Below, piece by piece: positions 31,103 through 40,714 of a stretch of DNA of 59,836 nt. Below the pieces are notes generated by a model. It did no database searches. It was not told the origin of the DNA and saw only the letters and a list, made by a program, of their open reading frames with translations. Where the stretch lies: positions 1-59,836 of IMG/VR virus record IMGVR_UViG_3300046791_000436. One strand, written 5' to 3'. A program made the translations under genes and the position numbers. This DNA is from a virus. The stretch's first letter is position 1. The number at the start of each line of letters is the position of its first letter.

Positions 31103-33238
31103 GTGGCCGTCCGCTCGACTCTCCTCTCGATCGGCGACGAGAACGCCGCTGGAACGAGACCGATCAGCGAGCTGACGGCCATCAACGCGACCTTCGACGA
31201 TGTCCAGACCGACTGCTTCGTCTGGAACATCCAGGCCCAGGCATGGCAGAACATGCAGCCTGGCGTCAACACGAACACCAACTCGCCGGGATCCGATCGG
31301 TGGTCGTTCGAGTCGCGGTGGCGTGAAGGTCTGCGGACCAAGATCCCGACGGGCAACGTCTACGTCATCAAGTTCGTCGCGACGGACAGCACGCTGACGT
31401 TCCATAGCGCGAAGCCCTGCTGGTTCCCTCTCGCCTCGTCTTCCTACGCTGCGATGATCACCCAGGTCACCGCAGCTGCAGCAGCTGCTGCCCCGGATAC
31501 CCTGCGCATCGACGCAGCCTCGATCTGCGTGTTCGTTGCCGAGGTCTTGCTGCAGAAGGGCTGGCGCTCCTACGGCGAGAAGATGCGCGAGCTGATCGAT
31601 CTTCTGCGCGCCGACCTAGCTGCGATCCCCGGCGTAGCCGTGGGCTCCCTGCGAGGCGATGCCGGGCTGATGCCGGTGACGATCGTGCAACCGCACGGCG
31701 AGTTCTCGACCGGCTACACCGACGACCAGAAGGCCATCATCCTCTCGATCCGCACCCAGTGCGACGAACTGGCCAACGAGACCGACCGGGTCTCGGTGCT
31801 CCCGACGTTGCTGGCTGCCTGCACGGACGGCCTGAAGTTCGATGCGGCCTCTCTCGCCACGCTCGGATTCGACATGGCGAAGTCGTGGTATGCGCCAGTC
31901 CCTTTCGACGACAGCGCCCTACCCGAAGCGGCCCTGGTCATCTCCCTTGGCGACAGCATCCTCGACGGATCTGGACCAGCCCCGCACCCTGCGCATCTGA
32001 CCGGCGCCATGGTCGGAGCGAACATCTGGGTGCCCTACAAGGGCGTGTTCGAAGCTGCGCAGATCGGCGTCAACAACCTGATCTCTCTCTCGAACGCATT
32101 CAATCTCCTCGGCCCGGAAATGGTGTGGGGAGAGATGTTCAGAGCCGAGTATGGTGAAGTCTGGATGGTGAAAGGCACCCTCTGGGGAGGGTATGCCACT
32201 TCTCGCCGAGAAAGGGCTCTACTCGCCTTCAATCCTCTTCGCGACATCTGGCGCAACGATTTCGATCCGGGCACCCGTCATGGGATGTTCGATGCGGCAA
32301 TTCGCGGCTGGCTGCCGGAAGCCGTTCGCCAGTTGAGAGCCCAGAGCAAGAAGCCTCGCGTGCGCGCGATCTTCCTCGAGCTCGGCACCAACGACATCCT
32401 CTCGCCGGCCAGCATCGAAGCGGCCCAAGTGGTGTCTTCCTTGAAGCGCATCATCGACTACCTGCGCTTCGTCATCCTGCAGCTCGGTATCGGCACCGAA
32501 GACTTCCCCAAGGTCGTTGTCTGTGTTCCCGCACAGGGCCTGGATGCCGTTCCAGGCGTAGCACCTCGTCTGGAGCGCGTTCGTTCTGACCTGCGCAAGT
32601 GGGCTCTCGAAGACACGACGATCAAGCTGCAGGACATGACGGGCTACCCGACGAACGACGGCCTGCATCTGAACACAGCAGGAACTCTGTCGTTCGCGAA
32701 GGACGCCTTCGCCACCTGGCGAAGCACAGCAGATGCGACTGTGCAACCCTTGTTCGTGCCCTCGAAGCTGATGCTGACGAAGGCTCTTCGTCTCTCGAAG
32801 ATCAGCAAGAACAACGACGCTCTCAGCCAGATCGACGAAGCCATCTCCGTGAGCCGAGTCGAGCTCTACAAATCTCTTGGTGTAGGCCGAGTCACCGCGA
32901 TTCTCGGAATGGCCTATACGACCAACCCGATCACGGCCAACGACCACACTCGCATGCTGGCCAGCACCGTCGAAACAAAGATGGTGAAGAGGGAGCTGAT
33001 ACGAACCATGCCCATGATGTTCATGGACGGTTCGAACGCAGCACAGGCCTGGAGCGAAGAAGCGGCCTTCCGAGAAGGCAGCTACCTCCAAACACGAGAC
33101 GAGTTGCGTCGTTTGGAAGACGACATTCGAAGCGGCCTGACTTTGCTTCTCTCGGACGCCACCTACGCTCAAGCCGATGTGGTTTTCCCTGACACTTTCC
33201 ACAGCCCCGGTTCAACCGTCTATGGAGAGGTGATCTAA
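31103..33238 (+). CDS. Virion protein with an SGNH/GDSL esterase domain
   Basis: 711 residues, GTG start 3 nt after the previous stop. About 1-280 is mixed. At 279-525 lies an SGNH hydrolase: LGDSILDG (nucleophile Ser285), ELGTND (428-431, Asn of block III), and DGLHL (Asp519, His522). The C-terminal 170 residues are helical. It would hydrolyse an ester, for example O-acetyl groups on a cell-surface polysaccharide or the envelope. It is lodged between capsid and tail genes, where head-tail connector genes normally are, so it is probably part of the virion. Confidence 0.72.
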   Translation: MAVRSTLLSIGDENAAGTRPISELTAINATFDDVQTDCFVWNIQAQAWQNMQPGVNTNTNSPGSDRWSFESRWREGLRTKIPTGNVYVIKFVATDSTLTFHSAKPCWFPLASSSYAAMITQVTAAAAAAAPDTLRIDAASICVFVAEVLLQKGWRSYGEKMRELIDLLRADLAAIPGVAVGSLRGDAGLMPVTIVQPHGEFSTGYTDDQKAIILSIRTQCDELANETDRVSVLPTLLAACTDGLKFDAASLATLGFDMAKSWYAPVPFDDSALPEAALVISLGDSILDGSGPAPHPAHLTGAMVGANIWVPYKGVFEAAQIGVNNLISLSNAFNLLGPEMVWGEMFRAEYGEVWMVKGTLWGGYATSRRERALLAFNPLRDIWRNDFDPGTRHGMFDAAIRGWLPEAVRQLRAQSKKPRVRAIFLELGTNDILSPASIEAAQVVSSLKRIIDYLRFVILQLGIGTEDFPKVVVCVPAQGLDAVPGVAPRLERVRSDLRKWALEDTTIKLQDMTGYPTNDGLHLNTAGTLSFAKDAFATWRSTADATVQPLFVPSKLMLTKALRLSKISKNNDALSQIDEAISVSRVELYKSLGVGRVTAILGMAYTTNPITANDHTRMLASTVETKMVKRELIRTMPMMFMDGSNAAQAWSEEAAFREGSYLQTRDELRRLEDDIRSGLTLLLSDATYAQADVVFPDTFHSPGSTVYGEVI

Positions 33239-33240
33239 GT

Positions 33241-33296
33241 GGCACCCTTGGTTCGAGGTAAGGGCGGGGACCCCCGAATCATGGGCCAGGGGTGCC
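33241..33296 (+). promoter_or_regulatory. Intercistronic hairpin before the tail terminator gene
   Basis: GGCACCC (33241-33247) pairs with GGGTGCC (33290-33296), enclosing a GGGG/CCCC-type inner stem. The right arm covers the region just upstream of the next start codon, so it may lower its translation. Confidence 0.35.
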
Positions 33297-33303
33297 GCCT
33301 TTC

Positions 33304-33732
33304 GTGAACAAGGAAAAGATCTACAACGCTCTTCTTGCTCTGGCAAAGGAAGGCTCATTCTACGAATGTGTCATCGATGTCGAAACAGGAGAGATGTCGA
33401 TCGACACGGAGACTCCGATCTCCACAGAATCGATGTCGTTCGCCGCTAGCGAAATCAACAGCACTTTCAGAACCTCTCGCAACTACCGAAGAAATCTAGC
33501 GGACGAAAGAGAGTCTTGGATCTGGATCGTCCGCCTCGGCTTCGTCGGCGTCACGGTCAGCTTCGAGACCTGGGAAGAACAGCTCATCGAACGCGAGATC
33601 AGGATTCCTGGGACATCCTTGTTTGCACGTCTCTCTGCTTCCGATTACAACCCACCTCCGCAGGCCAGCCCGAACAACGGCGGCGCGGCAGAGTTTGCTT
33701 TTCAGATCACCTCCGAATCCTTGAGGAAGTAA
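33304..33732 (+). CDS. Tail terminator-like protein
   Basis: 142 residues from the GTG at 33304 (another GTG at 33292 is possible). N-terminal helix NKEKIYNALLALAKEG, then beta strands (WIWIVRLGFVGVTVSFETWE). Size, fold pattern and place immediately before the tail-tube genes fit a lambda gpU-like tail terminator. Confidence 0.5.
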   Translation: MNKEKIYNALLALAKEGSFYECVIDVETGEMSIDTETPISTESMSFAASEINSTFRTSRNYRRNLADERESWIWIVRLGFVGVTVSFETWEEQLIEREIRIPGTSLFARLSASDYNPPPQASPNNGGAAEFAFQITSESLRK

Positions 33733-33735
33733 CCA

Positions 33736-34581
33736 ATGCCCGGCGTCAACCTGACCGGTAAGCCGCAGACGAGTGACCTTGTCCTCGGTCGCGGATCTCT
33801 CAACTTCGCGCTGCTCGATGCGACCACCAAGAAGCCCCTCGGCTTCCGGCATCTGGGCAACTGCACGAACTTCGCCCTGACGATGGAGACCGAGGTGCTC
33901 GAGCACTTCAGCTCGCGCACGGGCATCCGCTCGATCGACCGCGAGATCATCTTGACCCAGAAGTGCGGGGTCTCGATCACGCTCGACGAGAACAGCTACC
34001 AGAACCTCGCTCTGTGGTTGTCGGGAGCTGCGACGGCAGCGGTGACCAACCCAGCCCGCACGACGGTCACCAACCAGCTGATCTCCTCGTCGGCTTTCAA
34101 GGGCTTCACCTACCAGCTGGTGAACTCCTCTGGCGATCGTCTGATGGACACCGCAACCGGCACGCTGGTCGTGAAGGCCGGACCGACCACAGGCCAGGAA
34201 AACACCCTGACGCTCGGCACCGACTACGAACACGACAGCAAGTGGGGCCTGATCTTCCTGATCCCAGGCGGCGGTGTGACCGATACGTGGAAGGTGACCT
34301 ACACCTACACGACGGCCAGCAACGAGAAGGCGATCGACACCGTCGACATCCTCACGCAGACCAAGATCAGCGGCTTCCTCCGCTTCATCATGATCAACGC
34401 TGCCAATAGCGACAAGCAAGAGATCCTCGATCTCCACAGCGTGACGTTGAAGGCGGACGGAGAGATGCAGCGAATCGGCGACGAGTTCGCGTCGATGACA
34501 TTCACCGGCTCTGCCGAACGCAACGAAGTCGGATACCCAACTTCGCCGGTCGGAAAACTCTACTTCCACGCGGACGCCTGA
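33736..34581 (+). CDS. Tail tube protein, paralogue 1
   Basis: 281 residues. Opening LTGKPQTSDLVLGRGSLNF, then PLGFRHLGNCTNFALTMETEV, EHFSSRTGIRSIDREI and GVSITLDENSYQNLALWLSG, all matched in the next gene. Beta-rich with a C-terminal 'EFASMTFTGSAERNE' strand, as in tail-tube proteins. A Ser/Thr-rich insertion sits at about 95-190. Confidence 0.75.
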   Translation: MPGVNLTGKPQTSDLVLGRGSLNFALLDATTKKPLGFRHLGNCTNFALTMETEVLEHFSSRTGIRSIDREIILTQKCGVSITLDENSYQNLALWLSGAATAAVTNPARTTVTNQLISSSAFKGFTYQLVNSSGDRLMDTATGTLVVKAGPTTGQENTLTLGTDYEHDSKWGLIFLIPGGGVTDTWKVTYTYTTASNEKAIDTVDILTQTKISGFLRFIMINAANSDKQEILDLHSVTLKADGEMQRIGDEFASMTFTGSAERNEVGYPTSPVGKLYFHADA

Positions 34582-34599
34582 TAGGCACAAGGAACAACC

Positions 34600-35580
34600 A
34601 TGGCACTCGATCTCATCGGTGGCACTCCAGGCAACTATGTCCTCGGACGTGGCAAGCTCTACATCCAGGGCGAGTTCTCTGCGCAGCCTCTCGGTTGGCG
34701 CGATGTGGGCAACTGCACTGCCTTCACCGTCAACCAGGAGAGCGAGAAGAAGGAGCACCAGAGCTTCCTCACAGGCATCAAGACGATCGACCTCGAGGTC
34801 GCGATCTCGACCAAGGTCAACGTCTCGTTCACCCTGGACGAGGTTGCCAACTTCCTGAACCTCGCTCAGTTCTTCAGCGGCGAAGCCTTCAGCTACCCCT
34901 ACCTGGGCAGCAACATCATCAACGCGGCCAACGTCGACTCGGAATCGGTGGCCGATGCGATGTGGGGTGGCACCGGCCCGGTGCATGCCACGACCCAGAA
35001 CTTCCAAATGGCCGCCGTGCGGCGCAGTCTCTGGTATGACCTGTCGCTCAAGTTCTCGGCGACGGTGGCCGCGATTGCCGGCGGCGACATCTTCCGCGCC
35101 TACAACTTCCAGAGCGATCAAGTCTTCGAGGTCAGGAAGAACCCGACGACGCGCACCTCCAACGATGGCACTCTGCTGGTCGAGGGCACCGACTACACTC
35201 TCGACAAGAAGGAAGGCCGCATCAAGCTGCTGCCGGCTCTGACGTGGAACGAGGTCTCCGACGTGCTGCGTGTCGGCTGGTCTCGCCCGACCGATCCGGC
35301 GCCGGGCAGCCCTGCCGGCTTGGATCTCTACCTCGACTACGTCAAGATCCTGACGAAGAGCGCCCAATCGGTGGGCCTCAAGTTCGTCTTGGAGAATCCG
35401 AACGACTCCGACAAGCACACCGAGTTCGAGTTCTTCAAGGTGAAGCTGAATCCCGAAGGAGACTTCGCCGGCATCGGCGATGACTGGGCTTCGATCTCCT
35501 TCACGGGCGTCGCTTCCTCCATCGCCAGTCCGCCTGTGATGGCCAGCCCGTATGGCCGCATCACCGGCTCTCGTGCCTGA
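34600..35580 (+). CDS. Tail tube protein, paralogue 2
   Basis: 326 residues. Aligns with the preceding gene through the first 90 residues (NYVLGRGKLYI, PLGWRDVGNCTAFTVNQESE, FLTGIKTIDLEVAI, FTLDEVANFLNLAQFFSGEA) and again at the end (GDDWASISFTGVASS). The middle is different and longer. One copy may form the tube and the other a modified segment or initiator; which is which cannot be seen. Confidence 0.75.
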   Translation: MALDLIGGTPGNYVLGRGKLYIQGEFSAQPLGWRDVGNCTAFTVNQESEKKEHQSFLTGIKTIDLEVAISTKVNVSFTLDEVANFLNLAQFFSGEAFSYPYLGSNIINAANVDSESVADAMWGGTGPVHATTQNFQMAAVRRSLWYDLSLKFSATVAAIAGGDIFRAYNFQSDQVFEVRKNPTTRTSNDGTLLVEGTDYTLDKKEGRIKLLPALTWNEVSDVLRVGWSRPTDPAPGSPAGLDLYLDYVKILTKSAQSVGLKFVLENPNDSDKHTEFEFFKVKLNPEGDFAGIGDDWASISFTGVASSIASPPVMASPYGRITGSRA

Positions 35581-35605
35581 TCCCCAAGAAACCTAGGTCC
35601 CCACC

Positions 35606-36190
35606 ATGGCTCTCGTGCTTCCTTTCCTCGCACCGCGGTTCGAAGAACACCCGGTGCAAGGCACTCTCCAGAAGTTCTACCCCATCAGCACGCGCATGCT
35701 GTTCCAGATGCGCTCGGCGGCCAAGCCGGTGGCTCGCGCCATCGCCACGCTCTTCGGCGACACGAAGAACGACATCGGCACCGAGCACGTCCAGAGCGAC
35801 CAGCACCAGCGCACGACGATCACGGCTGCCACAGCCGAAGTCAGCAAGATGCGCTACGAGCAGCGTCAGGCCGCGATCGAGCAGTTGATCGAAGGCCTGA
35901 TGGGAGAAAGCAGCTCACATCTGCTGGTCTCCCTGATCGCCGACTCGATGCGCGAGCTGTTCCCCAAGGAGCTCGGGCAGCAAGACCGCGAAGAGTTCTT
36001 GAAGACGGTCCCGGCCGACAACCTGATCGAGATGCTGCAGGGAGTCGGCAAGGTCAACAGGAAGCTCTTCGACCCTTTGAAGGAGCGGGTGGCGAACGTG
36101 TCGACCACCCTGAAAGCCGTTCTCGCCGACCGATTCGGAAGCACGCCCAGCGCGCCGTCCGAGGCGACAGCGACGACCGGCTCTGGCTAG
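35606..36190 (+). CDS. Tail assembly chaperone (gpG-like)
   Basis: 194 residues located between tube and tape-measure genes, the standard place for the G/GT chaperone pair. Helical C-terminal half, short Ser/Thr/Ala-rich end. A canonical -1 slippery heptamer (CCCTTTG, 36073-36079) lies in the correct frame inside this gene, and the -1 frame stays open to 36474. Confidence 0.72.
   Translation: MALVLPFLAPRFEEHPVQGTLQKFYPISTRMLFQMRSAAKPVARAIATLFGDTKNDIGTEHVQSDQHQRTTITAATAEVSKMRYEQRQAAIEQLIEGLMGESSSHLLVSLIADSMRELFPKELGQQDREEFLKTVPADNLIEMLQGVGKVNRKLFDPLKERVANVSTTLKAVLADRFGSTPSAPSEATATTGSG
36073..36079 (+). promoter_or_regulatory. -1 ribosomal frameshift site, CCCTTTG
   Basis: Reads GAC-CCT-TTG in the 0 frame, which is C-CCT-TTG: X-XXY-YYZ with X=C, Y=T. 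Slipping back one base gives CCC-TTT and enters the frame that is open to 36474. Confidence 0.55.
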
Positions 36191-36474
36191 ACCTCGAAAC
36201 GGCGATCGTCGTCGCCGTCTCGATCTACCGCTTCGATCCTGACTTTCTTCTCGACCTCGACATCTTCTCGTTCGACCGCCTGATGGAGATCGCTCGTCAG
36301 GCCAGGAACGACCAGATCGTCGAGGAGGCCATCGCAATGCGGAACGCCATGAACGCGGACAAGAAAGAGTTCGAGACGTTCCTGAAGCACTACGACACTC
36401 GGCCCAAGAAGGAGCCGAACCAGGCCGAGATCGAGAGAAGCAAGGCCACCTTGAGGAGAGCACTCGGTGGGTGA
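36079..36474 (+). CDS. T extension of the tail assembly chaperone (gpGT-like, via -1 frameshift)
   Basis: Open -1 frame entered from the gpG-like gene; listed from the slip site. From about 36175 it becomes protein-like (DDRLWLDLETAIVVAVSIYRF...LDIFSFDRLMEIARQA), then an acidic and basic helix ending at 36474, just after the tape-measure start. An ATG at 36283 could give a separate 63-residue product. The full fusion would be about 289 residues, comparable to lambda gpGT. Confidence 0.6.
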   Translation, partial: EGAGGERVDHPESRSRRPIRKHAQRAVRGDSDDRLWLDLETAIVVAVSIYRFDPDFLLDLDIFSFDRLMEIARQARNDQIVEEAIAMRNAMNADKKEFETFLKHYDTRPKKEPNQAEIERSKATLRRALGG

Positions 36475-39400
36475 TCTCCGCGACGTTTACCAACTCGACA
36501 TCCGAGGCAACTTTGCCGACGAGATGGATCGTCTGCAGATCGAGATCAACGAATCTCGTAGAGCCTGGGAACGTCTGGCCGACTCCTTCAGAGGAAGAGG
36601 AGCTGATCTCCGGACAGCGGACGAAGAACTAGAAGCAGCCGCACTGACTCTTGCCGGAGTAACGGATGGCGCAGTGCAGGCCAAGACAGAACTGCGGCAG
36701 CTGACCAGCGCAGAAAAGGCTCTGGCAAACGCCAGCAACCGATTGGTTGCCGAACAGAACGCACTGAATGAGACCCGCATCGTCGAGCTGCAAGTGCTCG
36801 ACCAGCTGCAGAAGCAAGCAGATCCCAGGATCATCGCAGCTCGGGCAGAAACCGCAGCACTGAAACGTCTCACCGCCGCTCTTACCGAAGAAGCCGCGCA
36901 GAGGATCTTCCAAGAGAAGGCCGCCGCCGCAGGCCTGCAGGTCAGTGCAGACGGGAAGCGCCTCTTCAACGCCGAAGCCATCGCAGCCGAACGCGCCGCC
37001 AAGGCCGTGCAGAAGTTGGCCATCGCGGAACAGCTTCGCCAACAGAACCGAGACGAGGCAGGAAACCTCTTCGCTGCTGTTCCCCAAGGCCCCGGCCTCT
37101 CTGGCAAGACCATCGATGCGGAAGCCAAGAAGCGCACGCCTGCGCAGGCAGCCCTTGCCGCGCAGCAAAAGAAGTTCTTCGACGAAGAACTGAAGCAACA
37201 GAAGACGCTTCTAGGGTTGCCTGATCCGTTCGTCGGAAAGCAGAAGACTCTCGCAGAAGTCACCAAGGAAGGAGCAAAGTCAGACGGAGTATTCAACCGA
37301 GTCTCGTTCACCTTCCGAAGACTGATCGGGATCATGGCCGCGTTTACCGTGGCTAGGATCGTGGTAGGCGGATTCAAAGACATGATCGTAGGAGCGATCA
37401 AGTTCAATGCAGCCATCGAGTCGACTCGAGTTGGTTTGACAGGCCTGATCACGGCTTCTGCAGAAGTTCGCGATCTGCAAGGCCAACGACTCTCTCTCGA
37501 TGAGCAGCTGAATCGAGCGCAGAACATCTCGATCCAGCAGATGGACAAGTTGAGAGCCAACGCATTGACCACGGCCGCTAGCTATGAGCAGCTCGCCGAA
37601 GCGTTCACGCAAGCCGTAGCTCCGGGGCTGACCGCCGGCCTGACGCTCGATCAGATCAGGAAGGTCACTACCGAAATCAGCCAGGCCGCCACAGGCCTTG
37701 GCGTGGCCCAGAACCAACTGTCCGAAGAGATCCGTTCCCTGTTCCAAGGCACCATCACACCGAGAAACACTCGCATCGCGACGGCCCTGGGAATCAACAA
37801 CGAAGACATCAGAAGAGCCAAGGAACTAGGAACCCTCTTCGATTTCCTGCAAGGTAGGTTTGCAGCTATCTCCGCTACTGGGCAGCGCCTGATGAACACG
37901 TTCACAGGCCAACTGTCGAATGCTGCTGACGCCTTTCAGCAGCTTCTGGCCACCACAAGTAGACCCCTTTTCGAGCAACTCAAAGGAGGTCTAGCTGATC
38001 TGCAGAAAGGCATTTTCAATGTTGTAAACGAACAAGCAATCTTCAAACCCGAAGCTGTCAACGTATTCAAAGGCCTATTCGAAGGTCTTGCCAGAGGAGC
38101 AGAAGGGGTTCGTAGGGCTTTTCAAGCCATCAATATCCGAGGCTTGTCAGACAGTCTCGGTCTGGTAGGGGAAGTTCTTGGAACAGCAGCTACTGCCATA
38201 GCAAAAGCCTTCTCAACCTTCTTCACTATCGCCGCTCCCTCTGTCACACTGCTAAAAACAGTCTTCGCTCTTCTTACAGCGATCGTGAACATAGGAGGAG
38301 TGCTAGATAAGGTCTTCCTAGGATTCCCATCGACTTTCGTTTCTCTCGCAGGAAAGCTGACCTTCTTCTTGTTCACCATGAACAAGGTGAAAGCCGTTGT
38401 CCTCTTGATCGGCAAGGCCTTTCAGACCGTCGCAAGAATTATGGCTCTGGGACAGAAGGCCACTCTTCTCCTGGTCACGGCGACCACGAGCTGGGGAAAG
38501 GCTGTCGCCTTCGTTCGCGTGAATCTCCTGAAACTGCTGCTCCCCTTGTTAGCTGTGGCAGCGGCCTTCACTCTGATCACCAAACTGCTGCCGGAGCAAA
38601 CCACAGAAAAACTCTTCGATGGCATTGGAAACGCCATCAACTTCCTTCTCGAGGGAGTCGACAAAGTCTTCGATCGAATCGTCAAGCTGCCTGAAGAGGC
38701 CAAGAACGCTACCAAGGAAGGCCTCGGCATTCTGGTCAACCAGCTCAAGGAGCTAACAGCCGACCTAGCCGATGTCTCCAAGACCCTGAAAGACGAACTC
38801 CGCTCCTTCGCAAATCAAGGGATAGCTTCCGATGCAACCTTCGGTCTCTCTTCGGAACAAGAAGCCAGGACGAGACAATTCTTCGCTACCTATCACAAGG
38901 GAATCGAAGACGCAGAAAAAGCACTAGAGCAGCAGTTGGCTATAGAAAAACAGGTAAAGGAGTTGGAAGAAAAGAGAACCAAACTCCAGAAAGAGTCTGC
39001 GACCCTCAACGCTTCTAACGCCCCCATCATAGCTGCAGAAAGAGCAGCACAACAACAGCTGCTCTCCATCCAGACCAAGCTGAACAAAGCGAGGAAAGAA
39101 CTAGAGGCCTCCCAAACCACAGGCATCCCGATAGCTCTGCCTCTCCTCTCCGAAAACAAAGCCCTATCCGAAAAGATCAAGAAACTGGAGCAAGAAGAAG
39201 CGACAGCCAAAACCATTCTGAACATCCGAAGAGAGTCCCTGAAACTCACCAACGACGAAACGGCGGTGAACAAGGATCTTAAGACCACTTCAGAACAGAT
39301 CTTGTCGCTGCAAGAGCAGGTCAACGAATCCAACAGAATCAGAGTAGAGTTGGCAGACAAGGCCCTTGCTAATGCCATCGCAGAAGAAGGCATAGCCGCT

Positions 39401-40714
39401 CGTAGAAACGAAAAGGAGTTGAGAAGGCAAATCCCGAAAGCAGACCTAGGAGCAGAAGCAGAGAAAGCAAGGTTGGCTGCTCTGATTTCCTTTAGCGATA
39501 GGGAGCTGGAAGCAGCCAATGCTAATATCGCTGCTCAAGAAGCAGAACTCGCTTTAAGCGAGTTGCAGGCCACACACCATAAGGACATCGCCGATCAGCT
39601 AGACAAGATCATCATCGCTCGCGGCGTCGCCACAGAAGAAGGGAAGGCAGCTGTGGTGTCCCTCGAGTTGGAACTCGACAGGATGCGAAAGCTCTTCAAC
39701 CTGGATGAGGGTCGTCTGTCTAGTCTGAAGAAGATCGCTCAACTAGAAGCAGAACGAAGAAGGCAAGAAGCCGAAGGTTCCATCGGACAAGGAATCACAC
39801 AAGGCCTCCAAAAGTTCGCTGCAGAGAACAGAGGCGTCTTCAAGATCGGAGAAAATCTCGCTACCGGGTTCGCCGAAGGCCTCAGTTCCGCTGTCGGCCA
39901 ATCTGTGCGCGCTGCGTTGACCAGCGACGATGTTGGCGGCGCCATCCGCGAAATCGCCAAGAACTTCGCTCTGGACATCGTCACCGGCTTCGTGACCGAT
40001 GCTACGAAGTCGGCCCTCTCGAGCCTGCTGATCGAAGCCCCAATCAAGACAGCCACTGAAACAGCTTCAGGAGCAGCCTCTGGAACAGCCGCAGGAGAGG
40101 CCATGGCCATCGCAGCTACTCCTGGTCTGGCTGCTGCCGGAATTGGATCAGGAGAATCCATGAGCTTGACTGCTGCTCCTGGTTTGATCGCGGCCGGAGC
40201 TGCCGCAGGAGAGGCTTTTGCTCTTGCTGCCGCTACCGCCAAAGCAGCCACTCTCGGCATTGCCAAGGGAGGAAAGATCGTGGACGGTCGAGTCCGCCAG
40301 GGCTTCTCCTTCGGCGGCGGTGTCACCCGGCGCCCGCAACGGCAGCTGGGCATGGATGCCAGAGACACGATCCCGGCCATGCTCCGCAAAGGCGAATGGG
40401 TCATCCGCCCCGAAGCCGTGCGTCTCTATGGCGACCAGTTCCTCTCGATGCTGAACCGCGGCAGGATCAACCCTGCAGCCCTTCGAGGCGTGGCTGGCCC
40501 TAGCGGCCCTCCACCGACACCGAAGGTCAGCTTCGCCACGGGCGGCCCTGTGCAGCAGATCAGGCAATCCAGGCAACAGCAGAAGCCCCAGGTGGTGGTG
40601 CAGTTCTTCGACGAGCAGGTGATGTCCCGAGCGCTGGCTTCAGGTCCCGAGTCCACTCTTCGCTTTGCCCGCCAGAAGAGGTCCGGTTACCGTGCTGCTC
40701 TCGGAATCACCTGA
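36467..40714 (+). CDS. Tape measure protein
   Basis: 1,415 residues, GTG start overlapping the chaperone end. Long helical, coiled-coil-rich protein: Glu/Ala/Lys heptads at about 15-270 and again 760-1130. Hydrophobic segments at about 285-310 (RLIGIMAAFTVARIVVGG) and 610-710 (several, including LLKLLLPLLAVAAAFTLI). Gly/Ala-rich region at about 1190-1265. The C-terminus has the usual tape-measure ending GMDARDTIPAMLRKGEWVIR. It sets tail length and probably assists DNA passage. By the lambda rule of thumb a length like this means a tail of roughly 200 nm. Confidence 0.92.
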   Translation: MGDLRDVYQLDIRGNFADEMDRLQIEINESRRAWERLADSFRGRGADLRTADEELEAAALTLAGVTDGAVQAKTELRQLTSAEKALANASNRLVAEQNALNETRIVELQVLDQLQKQADPRIIAARAETAALKRLTAALTEEAAQRIFQEKAAAAGLQVSADGKRLFNAEAIAAERAAKAVQKLAIAEQLRQQNRDEAGNLFAAVPQGPGLSGKTIDAEAKKRTPAQAALAAQQKKFFDEELKQQKTLLGLPDPFVGKQKTLAEVTKEGAKSDGVFNRVSFTFRRLIGIMAAFTVARIVVGGFKDMIVGAIKFNAAIESTRVGLTGLITASAEVRDLQGQRLSLDEQLNRAQNISIQQMDKLRANALTTAASYEQLAEAFTQAVAPGLTAGLTLDQIRKVTTEISQAATGLGVAQNQLSEEIRSLFQGTITPRNTRIATALGINNEDIRRAKELGTLFDFLQGRFAAISATGQRLMNTFTGQLSNAADAFQQLLATTSRPLFEQLKGGLADLQKGIFNVVNEQAIFKPEAVNVFKGLFEGLARGAEGVRRAFQAINIRGLSDSLGLVGEVLGTAATAIAKAFSTFFTIAAPSVTLLKTVFALLTAIVNIGGVLDKVFLGFPSTFVSLAGKLTFFLFTMNKVKAVVLLIGKAFQTVARIMALGQKATLLLVTATTSWGKAVAFVRVNLLKLLLPLLAVAAAFTLITKLLPEQTTEKLFDGIGNAINFLLEGVDKVFDRIVKLPEEAKNATKEGLGILVNQLKELTADLADVSKTLKDELRSFANQGIASDATFGLSSEQEARTRQFFATYHKGIEDAEKALEQQLAIEKQVKELEEKRTKLQKESATLNASNAPIIAAERAAQQQLLSIQTKLNKARKELEASQTTGIPIALPLLSENKALSEKIKKLEQEEATAKTILNIRRESLKLTNDETAVNKDLKTTSEQILSLQEQVNESNRIRVELADKALANAIAEEGIAARRNEKELRRQIPKADLGAEAEKARLAALISFSDRELEAANANIAAQEAELALSELQATHHKDIADQLDKIIIARGVATEEGKAAVVSLELELDRMRKLFNLDEGRLSSLKKIAQLEAERRRQEAEGSIGQGITQGLQKFAAENRGVFKIGENLATGFAEGLSSAVGQSVRAALTSDDVGGAIREIAKNFALDIVTGFVTDATKSALSSLLIEAPIKTATETASGAASGTAAGEAMAIAATPGLAAAGIGSGESMSLTAAPGLIAAGAAAGEAFALAAATAKAATLGIAKGGKIVDGRVRQGFSFGGGVTRRPQRQLGMDARDTIPAMLRKGEWVIRPEAVRLYGDQFLSMLNRGRINPAALRGVAGPSGPPPTPKVSFATGGPVQQIRQSRQQQKPQVVVQFFDEQVMSRALASGPESTLRFARQKRSGYRAALGIT

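Noticed and set aside
33496-35418. 640-residue minus-strand frame opposite the tail-tube genes
   Set aside because: Antisense shadow of two paralogous structural genes; no motif and no ribosome binding site.
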